In this document: in pieces, positions 25,336 through 38,770 of the stretch
How positions within the stretch are numbered: the stretch's first letter is position 1
Layout of the letters: each line of letters opens with the position of its first letter
Source of the DNA: Diphasiastrum complanatum
Taxonomy: Eukaryota; Streptophyta; Lycopodiopsida; Lycopodiales; Lycopodiaceae
NCBI GenBank assembly: GCA_029204225.1
Contig: CM055109.1
Span: 33,573,963 to 33,637,962, forward strand
DNA: 64,000 nt
Direction: 5' to 3'
Program-made: the position numbers and the translations under genes
The notes under the pieces: generated by a model
The model's database searches: none
The model's input: the letters and a program-made list of their open reading frames with translations, nothing else
Told to the model about the DNA's origin: nothing

Positions 25336-26270
25336 TGGGTACATAGTATCTACTGTACATTTAAGAAATATACTTGTTTCGAGACATTTTCTTAATAGAA
25401 GACATTTTCGCTAATGAACAATTAAATTTTATCTGCAATTTTTTAACAAGAATGTTAATGATATTGACAAAATACACTTGTCAAAATACACAGTTAAAAT
25501 TGATATGTACAAAAAATTTAACAAGATCCACAAATATCTCTATCACTAAAACATTTAGATACCTTACCAATGTCAAGTTGCTTGAACGAATATGACATTG
25601 TCTAATTCATGAAGAAAAAAAACAGATTCAAGCAAATTATGAAATAGAAGTGTGATTTCTCTTAACTATTTTGAAAACTAAGCAGTAATTAATACATATT
25701 TGTCATTTTTTTTAAATCATCAAAATCTTCAAAATCCCGAGTTTGGAAAAATCAAGTAACTTGAATTTGATACTTACATGTGAAACAACTCTATTTTGGT
25801 CCCTATCGCTTGACATAGCCCATTGAATAATCATAATTAACCAGCATCACATGAGATAGCTCAAACAGCTTGATGTCTATCAATGTAAAAAGTCTCATTT
25901 TGGCACTCCTCACATGAGGCTTCTCATAGAGTGATCAACTTTGAGGGATTTCATCCAAATAGATTAAATTTGTTGCCTATCATTTGGGAATGCCAAAATT
26001 TGATGCCCAATGTGTAATTTTTTTTCTTATCACCCAACATGGCTCATCAAGTTATTAGACTCAACTGGTTTCAAATCTAGTATATTTTGTTGCACCAGTT
26101 ATTGTTGACATTTGATTCCTATCACATCAGATAGCCCAAATTTGCTATCTACCATTAAAGATAGTTTTATTTTTTTGCCTTTATCACTCGAGATTGTCTA
26201 TTGAGTGACGAAATCAATAGAATAGTGACTTCAAAAAAATTGAAATAGCTTGAATTTGGTACCTATCACT
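25336..26270. repeat. Arm-specific insert with degenerate array
   Basis: This stretch has no partner in the left arm. From about 25780 it carries the same degenerate words (TCACATGAGATAGCTCAAA, ATCACATCAGATAGCCCAAA). 25340-25780 is AT-rich with no gene seen. Confidence 0.5.
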
Positions 26271-27183
26271 TGGAAAAGCTCAAATTTGACTCAACTAGTT
26301 TCAAATCTACTATGAATGAGATCTAATGACTTAGAGTAATTTTGAGTTTATGACCTTCATGTAACTTTGAATGTTGTGCTTACATGTGAGACAACTCAAT
26401 TTTGGTCCTAATTACTCATCATTGTTCTTTGAGTAATCATTATTGACCAACATCACATCAGTTAGCTCAATCTTGGTGTCTATCAATGTAAATAGCCCCA
26501 TTTTGGTTCTCTATCACTCGAAAGAGTCAAAATTTGCTACCTAACATATGATTTTGTTGATTATTACTTTACATGGCTTTACCAAAAGACTAGACTCAAC
26601 AAGTAATATATTAAGACAACTCAAGTTCAACCCCTTGTCAAACCCCTATTACACGTGATAACTTATTTTATGTCTATGTGTGGTTTTGTTGCTTATCACT
26701 CGACATGGCTCATCAAAGTGATCAGACTCAACCAATCTCAAGTCTAGTATACTAAGATAGCTCAAGCTTGACCCATTGTCAACAAAATTGACTCATATCA
26801 CATGAGATGACTAAAATTTGATGTGTATATTTTGGAATAGCTCACTTTTGGTGCATATCCCTAAAGGTTTCTCATAAAGTGACCAAATTCGAGAAATTGT
26901 GTGCTCATGAAATAGATTAAAGTCGATTCTCATCACTTTAGATAGTTCAAATCTAATGTCCAATACAATATCTTGCTCCTTATCACTTGACATAGAAGTT
27001 CGAGTGACTGAACTTGGTCAATCTATGATTTGGAACAATCAATTTAGGCCCCTGATAAATTGAATCTAGTCCTTGGGTAGGATGATTAGTCTGCTGCTTG
27101 GAAGGACAAGAGAGGAATAGTTTTATTTTAAGAAGAGATTACGGTAGCAGAGATGTAATATAGGAGCATGAGCACTTCAACAG
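26271..27183. repeat. Degenerate tandem array, copy 3 (inverted)
   Basis: Inverted copy of about 12889-13900. Words such as ATCACATCAGTTAGCTCAA and CACTCGACATGGCTCATCAA recur. No coding frame is conserved. Confidence 0.6.
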
Positions 27184-27602
27184 ATGGACATTGCAAATGC
27201 TCAATTTTTTCTTGTCCCCCATCACCATCTCAAAAAAAACCCATTTTACGCTCTCAATGATCCTCTGAAATCAAATTTGAGTGTGATACAATCAATTAGT
27301 CCTGGCGATCCTCTTAGCATTGCTGGAAGTACCTTTGCACAAGACCACAGCCAAGGATTTCACAAACAAAGATGTTTGATCCACTTCTCAACGATAGCAA
27401 TCATCTAACAACGTTTGTGGAGTTATTTCATTTTCATCCACTCAACACAAAGTCCGAAAATACCCCAACACATTCCCCTGCACTCCTGTCAATTGCTCCC
27501 ATCTCCATCCATCAACAATCCCTCCTCGGATTCCACCCACAGAGCTTTCAGATCTCTTCTATCCTTAATCTTCCTTCAACTGGCTTTAACCGCTTCTCTT
27601 AA
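27184..27602 (+). other. Unknown conserved ORF pair in inverted-repeat arm (right)
   Basis: Plus-strand counterpart of 12431-12888: MDIANAQFFLVPHHHL then, in a shifted frame, MFDPLLNDSNHLTTFVELF. The second frame diverges from its partner after about 50 residues. No family recognised. Confidence 0.25.
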
Positions 27603-28374
<772 letters not shown>

Positions 28375-28527
28375 CTTTCACTCTCCAATCTCTCGTTATC
28401 TCTCTCACAGACACACATCTTTCACTCTCCAATTTCCAATCTCTCTTTCTCTCTCACACACTCTTTCATTCCTCCTTTTCATTTTTCACACATTTAAAAG
28501 TTTGCTTTTCTTTTTTACTCTCTCACA

Positions 28528-28689
<162 letters not shown>

Positions 28690-28754
28690 TTATTTTTCAC
28701 ATTTGATATCTTTTCAAGTTCTTTTCACAACTTTATATCTTTCTCTCAATAGTC

Positions 28755-29884
28755 ATGTCTACTAGCGATAGTAGAGCATCAAGGAGGAGGCCTCGGGATC
28801 AGATTCCGATTGAGTACGAGATTTTTATACTATGCTATCTCCCAAGGAAAGGCAAAGGATGAAAGCCTTTTGTCTTTCTGAAGGAGAATCCGATCAACAA
28901 GATCATGAATTTGTTTCGACAGAGATGTCGTTGGAAGAATCCACGAATATTTTCTATGACCTTGATGAGGATTGTTCCATCATCATGGACATTAGGGGTA
29001 AGCTCATTATCAATAGATTGCATGACCTTACTCTTAAATACTTTGGTCACAATTTGTTTAACCCTTGAGAGCAACAAGACCAAGGGGACAAAGACGAGAT
29101 ACTTGATATATTGTACCGTGAGTTTCCACAACCAAATCGATTTAATGACAAATGGGCAAAGACAAGTATGTGTACGCATATTCGTCATAAGCGCCAATCA
29201 TTAAGACGATTATGTAGTAAAGGCAAGAAGAGGCCGGGATGGGCATCTAAAAAAGATTGGAGAAAAATTGTTTATAAATGCAAGCGTCCTAATTCCAAGC
29301 GCTTTACACAACAAAGACAGGCAACAAAATCAAGGCTTAATCTTTTAGGCCATTCTCACATTGGATCGGGAGCCAAGGCCAATATGCATGTCCAATTTGT
29401 AAGCAATTCTCTTTTAGCTAATTGCATTTCATATGTTTATTGTTTACCAATAATGTTTTGCTTTTTTCTAATCATCGATTTGTGTTGATGTAGGTTGAAG
29501 ATTATGGGTGTAAGTATACAAATGCCAAGTACAATATTGGATATCGCCAAGGCTATAGTGTCTTGGTTGATCATCTTGCCGCACAAGGCGTACATCCAAG
29601 GGTAAATTTTTGTTACATAATTTGTATTTCTCCTAGTTTTGATACACAATTTGTATTTCATTTCAATTTTATGACAAGTGTTTGGCTAATAATTATTAAT
29701 TTGTTTTGTGAATGTGTATGTAGTGGGCATCCACTTCCTTTGTGGAAGAAAGTACGGGAGGAAACCAAGATAAGAAGGGAATGAAGATGAAGAGGACGAA
29801 GGCGAAGACGAAGGACAAGATTCGGCTTTGGACAACGATGAGGGAGAAGATAGTGAAACTAAGAAGCCTACTATTACTTCTTAG
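28755..29884 (+). pseudogene. En/Spm (Ptta)-like transposase gene, copy 2
   Basis: ATG at 28755 gives MSTSDSRASRRRPRDQIP. A frameshift leads to MLSPKERQRMKAFCLSEGE and on to 29068, where an in-frame TGA ends the first part. The second part continues in the same frame to about 29400 with SLRRLCSKGKKRPGWASKKDW and HSHIGSGAKANM. Two further exons (VEDYGCKYTNAKYNIGYRQ; WASTSFVEESTGG) are bounded by GT-AG. An acidic tail (EDEEDEGEDEGQ) reads in a shifted frame. It belongs to the E-unit, which is repeated directly at 49736. The shared TGA means all three copies descend from an already interrupted, or unusually spliced, parent. Confidence 0.5.
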
Positions 29885-30454
29885 ATTTGATGTATTTCTA
29901 GTATTTGCAAAAGTAAAAAAAAGAGGTATTAGTATCAATGCTCTTTTCATGAATTAGATGCGAATATGCACACTTTTTTGAATTATGAATATAAACTTTT
30001 GTATTTGATCATCTCTATCTCATTATGTATGGAATGATTGTTTATGTTTTATGTTTTTCTATTTCATCTTGTATAAATTTGTTGTAAATATATACAAACA
30101 AAAACATCAATTTAAGATGATAAAAACATACCTCATCTATTGTTTGAATGATCTTTAAGTCCTTCTAAGATGCATCTCTTTTTTTCTCTAAAAAGCAAAT
30201 AATGAAAATCAAATCATTGTTAGATTACATATCAAATAATCATTGTTAGATTACAAATCAATCAACAAAATGATATTTGTAAGAATACAAATCAAAGAAT
30301 CATTGTTAAATTAAAAATCATTAATCATTGTTACATCAATCTTACCAAGTTGAAGACACTATGAAAATGCACTTTATGACTCAAATGCAATCTACCAAAA
30401 TTAACAATGCATAATATAGCTCATGAATAAACAATGAAAAACTAAGAAACAAAA

Positions 30455-30597
<143 letters not shown>

Positions 30598-30766
30598 AAA
30601 AGCTTTTTTATTAAAATTTAGAATGCCTAACATACCTTATGCATTTGCTTGGATTGTCTCCTTTCCTTCAAAATTGCATAGCTTTTTTGTACAAAAGCCA
30701 ACAATGAACAATCATTCACTAACCAACCAATAAACAATTAAGAACTAACAAACAAAATTATCTTAC

Positions 30767-30889
<123 letters not shown>

Positions 30890-30989
30890 CAAAGCTTTTC
30901 TTTCAAAAGCTTCTCTTCATGAAATCTATTTGCAAATGCAGTCGAGGCCACCACCTTATCCATTTCGTGGGTTTTTTTTTTCTTAAAAT

Positions 30990-31345
30990 ATTTTTGCATG
31001 GCAGTGCTAGGCCCAAAAAAAAAAATTTGAAAAAACTTGCCACGACATGGCAAGTTTTTGATTGCTGGTACAATTTGCCACGCGTGGCAAACTTCAAAAA
31101 CTTTTTTAAGAATTTTGCCACGTGTGGCAAAATTCAGCATTCTGGAAAAAAATGCCACGCATGGCAAATCTCCAGAATTTCAAGCGTGGCAGTGCCACGC
31201 GAAATGAAAATTTGAATTGCCTTGAGCCCCCCCCCCCAAAAAAAAAAAAAATCCGTTCGAAAGAAGAGCCGGTGACGGAGTGGCAGTGCCACGTAGTTTG
31301 CCACACGATTGCCACGAACATTGCCACACAAGGGCCGTCAGGTCA
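30990..31345. repeat. Palindromic GCCACG array, copy 1
   Basis: The array holds many short inverted repeats of type TTGCCACGCGTGGCAAA, TGCCACGTGTGGCAAA and GCGTGGCAGTGCCACGC. It sits in both E-unit copies, and shorter versions lie at 11765 and 27940. It also contains a C9 and an A13 run. No coding potential is conserved; the apparent ORFs are by-products of the motif. Confidence 0.75.
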
Positions 31346-32890
31346 AATCTGGTCCCCGTCTTATGTGTGTGGCAATGGGCATGGCAATGGGCCTATATTT
31401 GTAGTTGTGATCCTATTGATACAACATCCATCCTGCGAAGAATTGTGGATCTCCCCAGATCCGAAACACTTGCACATGAAGACATTGGTGACGATTCTAC
31501 ACCTACATGTGGTAATTCTGCCCACAACTGAAAATTGTTTCTATCCAGATTACACAACCAACTAAATTCTGATTTGGCAACGGATCCATAAAGGTGTTAG
31601 GTAAATTGTGGTAAATTGCTAACATACCGAAAGTTCCTATCAGTAGATTGTCATAGAACAAATAACATAACTATAACTAATTAACCTGACATATCAATAT
31701 CTGACTAATAACCATTCACAAAGTGCAATAACATTGAATAACATGATTGCATTCCACATCTCTGTTACTACAATACAATACAACAAATTGGCAGAGTATA
31801 ACCATCACATAAACTAGAATTTCCATTATATCAAGGATCGTACCAAGGGAAAAGACATTACTCAAGTTACATTCCACCTTAACATTGAAATATACATACT
31901 TTAGATAGTGAAGGCAGTGACACAATTCTACACCAAAACTACACGAAAGGTCTTAAGCAAGGCACTCCTACTTGCAGCTTATAGCCCGACATAAACTTGT
32001 ATCACGACTCACAGAATGCTCAGTTCTAACCATTTTGACGCTTGATCACACTTTTGCTATCCAGTGTAAAACCAAGAGTCCCCTTTGCGACTACAAGTTC
32101 CATGTTTATACACTCCCGAACTCACCACAAGAGCCTTCCCATTTCTCCGCAAAAGACTGTCACTGTTTTGTATGCAGTTCTCTCGTGGTTGGTACAACTT
32201 CCATTGCTAAGACTGCAACAAGATCGCAATCGTCACACATGCGGTTTCTTTCGGTCTGTGCAACTTCCATTCCTCTTTACCCGAATATGATCTTTCCATT
32301 CTAAGTCAACAACCCTAAAAAGAATCTTTTTGATGCTTTTTTTCCTATCTACACATTACTGAACACACCCTAGTCATCCCTATAGCAACTTATCCTAATC
32401 CATCTACCTAACAACATTAATACAGCTAAAGGTCTAAGTAAATAAACAATCTTATACATACAAAATACCTTAAAATGGCCCGTCTAACAGGTAAGTTGGC
32501 TTATTTTGGCAACTCTAATAATGTTGTAGCAGACACAGTTGTGGGCGAAGCTATCCCACCCAAAACACTTCCAATTGGTGCCAATTCAAAATGTCGTAAT
32601 ACACGTAACAACAACTAATCCTTCTCATTCACAAATCTTGACACCAAATGAGGTGTTCGACCGGTCAGCATGATGTGATTCAAACATTCCTTGGTTAACA
32701 ATATATAATTGCTGGAGGGTTTACGGATATCAAGGAAACCCTAGCAAGGTTATTCATTTATAAGTGAGAGGGATTTCACACCTACGTGTGTAAGTCCAAC
32801 CCGATGATAACATAGTCATTTGATTAGTTAAAAGTTAATAACATCACTTGAGGCCTTTTTGCGGCAATTAAATGTTGTTAGGCCTCATAG
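31346..32890. repeat. E-unit distal non-coding region
   Basis: Repeated with few changes at about 52331-53880. It includes GAGGCCTTTTTGCGGCAATTAA near the end. ORFs in this stretch are not conserved between the two copies. No gene seen. Confidence 0.6.
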
Positions 32891-34030
32891 TCAAGTTAGT
32901 GAATAAAAAGATGTTCCCCCCAAATTTCAAATTTCAAATAATTTGGGAGGTGGAAACTGGTCAATAGGATGTGAAGCCAAAGCCCTAAAATCCACTATAT
33001 ATACTGGTACTTTGTGATTAGTTTTACATGTTTAATGTCAAATTAATTCAGCTGGAACCTCTATTGATTTTCAATTGGATGTCCTTGCTCTTCTTCTCCT
33101 TGCTCCATCTATCATATTTTCTTACTATCTTTATGTTTATTGGATATGGTAATTGTGGGATTTGATTATTGCTTTTATTTTTGTCATAGAAAAAGAGAGA
33201 TAGAGAAAAAAAAAAAAGTAAGCTTGATCTTTTGTTGGGGAAAATGAGTACAATAAGTTGTGGATCGAATCCACATACTCTAAGCAATTTTTGAGTGGCT
33301 AAAAGAAAGTTTGAATTAAGCACAATATTGATAAGCAGTGGCACAATAGCAATCTCTAAACAACTCTAAGAAGTGAGCTACAATACTCAAGAGTGTTCAA
33401 GCTCGCAGGCTTGAAAGAGAGAGCTAACTATTCAAAATCTTCTAATCATCTTAAAATTGTATAAATATGAACAGCTATTTATACTAAGAAATTAGGTCAT
33501 AAATTGCAATTGCCAATTGGCTGATCTCCGTTGGCATCCATTCGGTTCCTTGTCATTGATTGCTGATAAGCAGTGGGAATTAGTCGTAAAGCGTCTGTCT
33601 GCATAAATGAACCAAGCTGGCACTTCTGTTGAAATGAACTAAAGCAGCCATAGGCGACATTGTCACAAAATGCGACAGTGTCGGGATTTTGTGAAAAACT
33701 CGACAGTGTTTCAAAAACTAATTTAGGTTGCCCCACACATTGCTAGAGTCTATTTTTTAACATTTGAGACACTTTGGAAAAAGCAAAAAAATGCGATGCT
33801 GCATATTTGCTCACAAATCCTCATGACAGGTGAAAAATGCAAAAAAAGAGACTGCATTTTTCCACAAGATTCCTAACAGGCGAAAAATGTGACACTGTGG
33901 TTACACTCTGTGTAATTCTACAGATTGTGCAAAAACACTTGTAAAACTGCAGTCTGTGTAACTTTGTTTAGTTCTAGACACGTCATGGATAACCAAATCT
34001 ATAGAAATTCTCCTTAGAAACAGAGAACGA
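32891..34030. other. Non-coding stretch, possible LTR fragment
   Basis: No gene recognised. TGTTGGGGAAAATGAG near 33233 looks like an LTR-type start. A short palindrome, TGTGGATCGAATCCACA, follows at about 33260. 33640-33910 has repeated CGACAGTGT and GAAAAATGYR words. Not enough for an element call. Confidence 0.3.
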
Positions 34031-35465
34031 AATTTGTAATCTTGAGTCATGAATATGCACTCAAGTAAAACCAAAATATCAGCTGATAATTAGTATCTTT
34101 TCACATAACTATCCTTTTGCCTTTTGTATCATTAAATCATATGAATAGCACTGCTTCTCTCTCTTGGAGAATGATAATCATATATACTATAGTAATAAAT
34201 AAATCATAGATGAAGTTATCCCCAACAATGTGCATGATCTCTCTATAGTCAATTTTCTTGAAGCTAAGATTTTATCATATTTCAAAAATATTAATGAACG
34301 TTACATCAAATTTTGGCCTATGATGGCATTGCATTTGATGAACTGCTCAAAATAGAATTTCATATTCACAAAGGCAAGACTAGCCCCATGTCATGATATC
34401 TCATCACCCAAGCCTCTACTTGGCAAGAGACAAATGCAGACCAAGTCACAAGTGAAAGGTAGACATTCAAAAACATGTGTGACAATAGAGCAATTTAAGC
34501 AACAAATACTAAAGAGCTCAAACATGAAGCAAGAATCTCCAAGTACATCCAAGCCATTTCCTATGATTGATCATTGTGTGATGTACATTACATGATACAA
34601 AATCTCAAGATCTAGTATAAGGACACTACTTGTAGTGCTAACTTATTTTTGAATTGGATCATCTTCAACAAGAAATTCGCGACATAGACAAAGTGTGATT
34701 GATTTTGCATGAATTGTAGGATCATCATTTGATACATGAATACATCATACATGGTTAAAGGTTTTATAAATTTCTAACTTTCATGTTCAAACCTATAATA
34801 AATATATGATATTTATGCCTGTAAACATCCAATCGTATGGAAAATCAATTTTATTAATTAGGTTCAATTTTCTTTTTTGCTTATTAACAGAAGATACTTT
34901 TGATGGTAAGTTATATGTTTTAGTTCCAACCCGTAATAGAATTTAGGACTTAAGAAAATTATGGAGTGTGAATGCCTAGAAGTTCACATATTTTGAGAAA
35001 TGGGAACATGTTTAAAACTAGGGTCTATAACTAATCGCATCAATTACAAAATATGTATCAATGTATTGCATACAAATTTCTACATAAAAATTTCCGAAAG
35101 AACATATAATACAGTACAACTTCAAGGCATTTGCTATTGAAGGTCTTCTTGAGATCGACGCAAACGACAAACGGTAATATTATTGCTGGAAAGTTGTCCT
35201 TTTAATGACTTCTACCTCGTCTAACCACTAACCAACGTCATTGGCAAATGGGACACGTATACCACCTCGTTCTTAATTACTACTTAGTACTAGCACCCAT
35301 CGGCTCAACTTTTCTTTTAATGCTATCTTTTCTTATAATAATGCTATCACTTTGACCCCCTCCCATCATACATCCGAATTGGCTCGCAACACTGCAAAAC
35401 CGCAAAACACCACACAACTGCAACAAACCTGCTAATGTGCAACAGTATAGAAATGTCCTAGTTAC
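34031..35465. repeat. Q-repeat copy 1 with broken ORF
   Basis: Direct repeat of about 45640-47100. A frame from 34234 reads MHDLSIVNFLEAKILSYF but stops at an in-frame TAG after NCSK. The second copy is open at that codon. The rest is AT-rich. Confidence 0.6.
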
Positions 35466-36270
35466 CATAGTCAAACCAAAAAATCTATTATTGTTGCCCT
35501 TATAATCTATTTTTTGTTCCCTTCTTTCCCTTTCCCATGAAATTCCTCCTCGCTTTTTGTAAGAAACATTCCTAACTATGTATAGTATTTTGAATCAACA
35601 ACCATGTACACATACAATTGATTATCAACCGCATTTCATTCATCATATTTTGGTATTCAAAATGATGTCCAACTATAGCATAGTATTATTGTTTACAATT
35701 TAGTCATGCGTCTTCCACAACTGCTTGCTGCAGAAAGCAGACCATACAATATGAGTAGCCCAACAAAAATTCACAACATCATGTTGATGCCAAATAACTG
35801 GTACTCTGTGTTCTAGATTTTGAATTCTCGCATCTGTTGTCTTGCTCATTCCGCCATCTGTTGTTATCCTTTCCAAATCAATTATTGTAAATTTATCGGG
35901 TTGCCAAACTCCTCTTCAATGGTCGTGTCATTAGGCTATCTCCTGTGTCGCAGAGGTCTCCTTGGTATGTCCTTGTCAGCCATGTCTTCCTTACAACATT
36001 CATAACAATGGAACAACAAATTATCCCCACTCAACTTATAAGCTCCAACCCATGATCTTTACTTCACAATACATCAATACACTACAATTTCAATGCATCT
36101 GCTATCGAAGGTCTTCTTGAGATCGATGCAAATGGTAATATTATTGTTCCAAAGTTGACCTTTTAATGAGCTCTATCTCATCTAACCACTAACCAATGCC
36201 ATTGCTAAACGGCACACATATACCACCTCATTCTCAATTACTACTTAAAGGTAGCACCCGTCGGCTCATT
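35466..36270. other. Non-coding stretch
   Basis: Part of it (36070-36260) is a diverged copy of 35110-35310, so a short segment was duplicated locally. No gene was recognised. Confidence 0.4.
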
Positions 36271-37085
36271 TTGTGAGAGAGAAGGATGTCGAATTATGTT
36301 ACTACCGATAACATGTTGGCTGATATTCCAACAAAGCCTTTGCCAAAGGGTAAACACATTACCTTAGTTACTGTGTTATGATAGAGATTCCAAGGACTAT
36401 TTAGACTCATGTTGGGCTAGAGAAATGGATACTAGAAAATCCACCTTTGGCTACCTATGCTTTCTTGTAAGAGGACCAATTTCATGGAACAATCGAAAGC
36501 AAAAATTCATTTCCTTGTCCATTACCGAGTCCGAATATGTTGCAGGCTAAAAGCATTGTTTGGCGGTACAACATGGACTGTCAAGGACACTATCTTTTTT
36601 GGGTAGAAATGCACTCCAAAAAGGTTTATTGTTTAACATTCTAAAGTGGGTCCACTAGAGCTGAAGAGACTATGTGGACCCATCGTTACTAGGGATGCCT
36701 TAATTGCATTACTTCATGGATAGCCTCTATCAAGCTCCCTCCTAAATTCTTAAAAAGTGAAATGTACTACCAAAAGGTACAATGAAAAATGGGTTCTTTT
36801 TTTCTACCACCAATGATTACTCCAAGATTTGAAATTTCAGCAGATCAAAACAACAATACTACATTGCAACAATCAAACCTACTTTGTTTTTTTTTTTCTC
36901 AACCCACAAACTCACTAAACACATTGAAGTTCAATTTCATTTTCATAGAGAGAGTTTAGAATAAGGATGTCGAATTAAGTTACTATCATACCGATAACAT
37001 GTTGGCCGATATTCCAACAAAGTCTTTGCCAAAGGGTAAACACATTACCTTAGTTAGTATGTTAATTATTCATTCAGGTTTTTAG
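36271..37085 (+). pseudogene. Copia RNase H scraps, rearranged
   Basis: Three scraps are visible. 36271-36378 reads VREKDVELCYY then NMLADIPTKPLPKGKH in a shifted frame. 36379-36548 reads CYDRDSKD, RKSTFGYLCFL, ISWNNRKQ and SITESEYVAG, which is the normally upstream part. 36930-37075 repeats the C-terminal motif (NMLADIPTKSLPKGKH). Upstream and downstream parts are thus in swapped order. A purine-rich tract TAAGGGGGAG at 37093 fits a copia polypurine tract. 36560-36930 shows nothing recognisable. Confidence 0.75.
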
Positions 37086-37094
37086 TGGTAAGCT

Positions 37095-37590
37095 TAAGGG
37101 GGAGTATTGCACATTTTAAATACTCACTCTCTAGACACCCTACATAAATGATCTGTTACGTAAACCGATCTCCAATTTTAAAAGCATTTTTATCTGGCTT
37201 CACATTAGCCTAATAGGATTTGTGATCAACTTTAGTTCTCCAAAGCCCATACTTAAATGATACTTATCGCCTCTGTTTGACATGCCTTTAGTGGAATTCC
37301 TATTTTTAATTTTGTTTTAGCAAAGATGCGAGGTTCATTTATGGGTATTCAAGTCTATGTAACAAAAGAACTTCCATGGAAATTTTTCAATGATCTCCAA
37401 GGTGCTTGGCCTTATCATTGGTCTATTTTTTGATAAGTATTTAAAGGCTAGATGAAGTTCAAATTTTTGACTTAATTTTCTGTATTACATTTTTTTTAAG
37501 CTTTAACTAATTAAATTATTTCAATTTAGATTTGTGAATGTGATTATACTCCAATCTCAAAATTAGATTTAGCCATTGGTGGAGGATGTA
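37095..37590 (+). repeat. X-repeat fragment (exon-like block)
   Basis: Contains the block encoding IQVYVTKELPWKFFNDLQG and the following ICECDYTPISKLDLAIGGG-type exon, separated by an intron-like stretch. It starts with AAATACTCACTCTCTAGA, shared with 47105. The Cys-rich exon is absent. Confidence 0.55.
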
Positions 37591-38770
37591 TCCAAATTGT
37601 TTTCTATATTGGATGAAGAATTGATCAAGTTTCCAATGATGTGTCTTGAAGTCTACATGCTTGATGGTTGGCAAAGATTATCTAAAATTGTGAATAGTAA
37701 AAAGTGAATGGCTTTAATATTAATCATGATTATTGTGAATGCTAATCATTATTATAATAAGTATTCATCCTAATTAGTTGTGAATATTGATCGTGTTTAC
37801 TAAAATATTATGAGTACTTATCATTATTATTGTGAATATAAGAGTTGTGAATATTTGAGGATCATTGCCAACTTGAGCTGCCTTTTTGAAATTTGTTTCT
37901 TTTTGACCAAAATTCCAAAATGGCAAACATATTTTGTGGCCAAATATTTAACCCTTTGTAAGAAACTATCGTCAAACGAAGATCACCTATTACGTGCAAT
38001 CTTAACTCTACAATTGTAAAAACTGTTAACTACTTTTGTGGTAGTGGATGTGATAGTGTAAGCTCTTGCAACATAAAACGTTAAAAGAAACAAATGAATC
38101 TCACCATAATTGAACTTACCAATAACCACATGTTTAGCAAAAAAGCTTCTAAATGCATTTGTTTGTATCTCGAAGATAAAATTGTAATAAAAAAGATCTC
38201 CTTTATCAATCCAACAATTTCACCGGTATGGAAAAGGCCTTTGTGGTATGACACCACGAGGTTTTTGTTTTATTCGGAGAAGAAAAATGAATCCCAACAC
38301 CTAAATAGGAATCTCATGTTGTTAGAATTTCGTTAACCTAATCATTTGCTTGATTATCTGGATGAGTACTCGTTTACTCCAGGCGTAAATCCAATCATGG
38401 TAGCGATAAGACCTGCCAACAAACAAGTACAGCTAAGATATTACAACCTATGATATAAGCCTTGTGTCTAATTATATGCCAGGTTGAAATACGCACATAG
38501 CCAGATAAAAAGTTAGAACAACATTGCCGGTGAAATAGTTAAAAAAAGTATAGTCAATATGCAGAGAATGTACCAAGCAGGCAGTAGTGTTTACTCTATA
38601 CGCTAATAGTGATGTTAACCTTGATTGAACTGGGCTTTCTGTTCTTACAATGCTTACCTCAGAATCTTAACATTGAATATTGAATGGTACACTATCTACC
38701 TAAGGCACGCTGAGGACAAAAGGAACAACAGTTGTATAGTTTAACAGTACAAAAATAATATCACAAAGTT
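37591..38770 (+). repeat. T-repeat copy 2
   Basis: Direct repeats are at 47566 and 60425, and an inverted one at 23291. It contains AT-rich runs with GAATATTGATCG and GTGAATATAAG. Its right part (38440-38770) runs without a break into the S1 repeat, so on the minus strand it is the region downstream of the S1 pseudogene. Confidence 0.65.

Noticed and set aside
30903-31331. Several ORFs across the GCCACG array, for example MWQNSAFWKK and MPRMANL
   Set aside because: They arise from the palindromic motif and differ between the two E-unit copies.
33255-33276. TGTGGATCGAATCCACA as the T-arm of a tRNA gene
   Set aside because: No acceptor, D or anticodon stems could be placed around it; it is a plain short palindrome, perhaps in an LTR.
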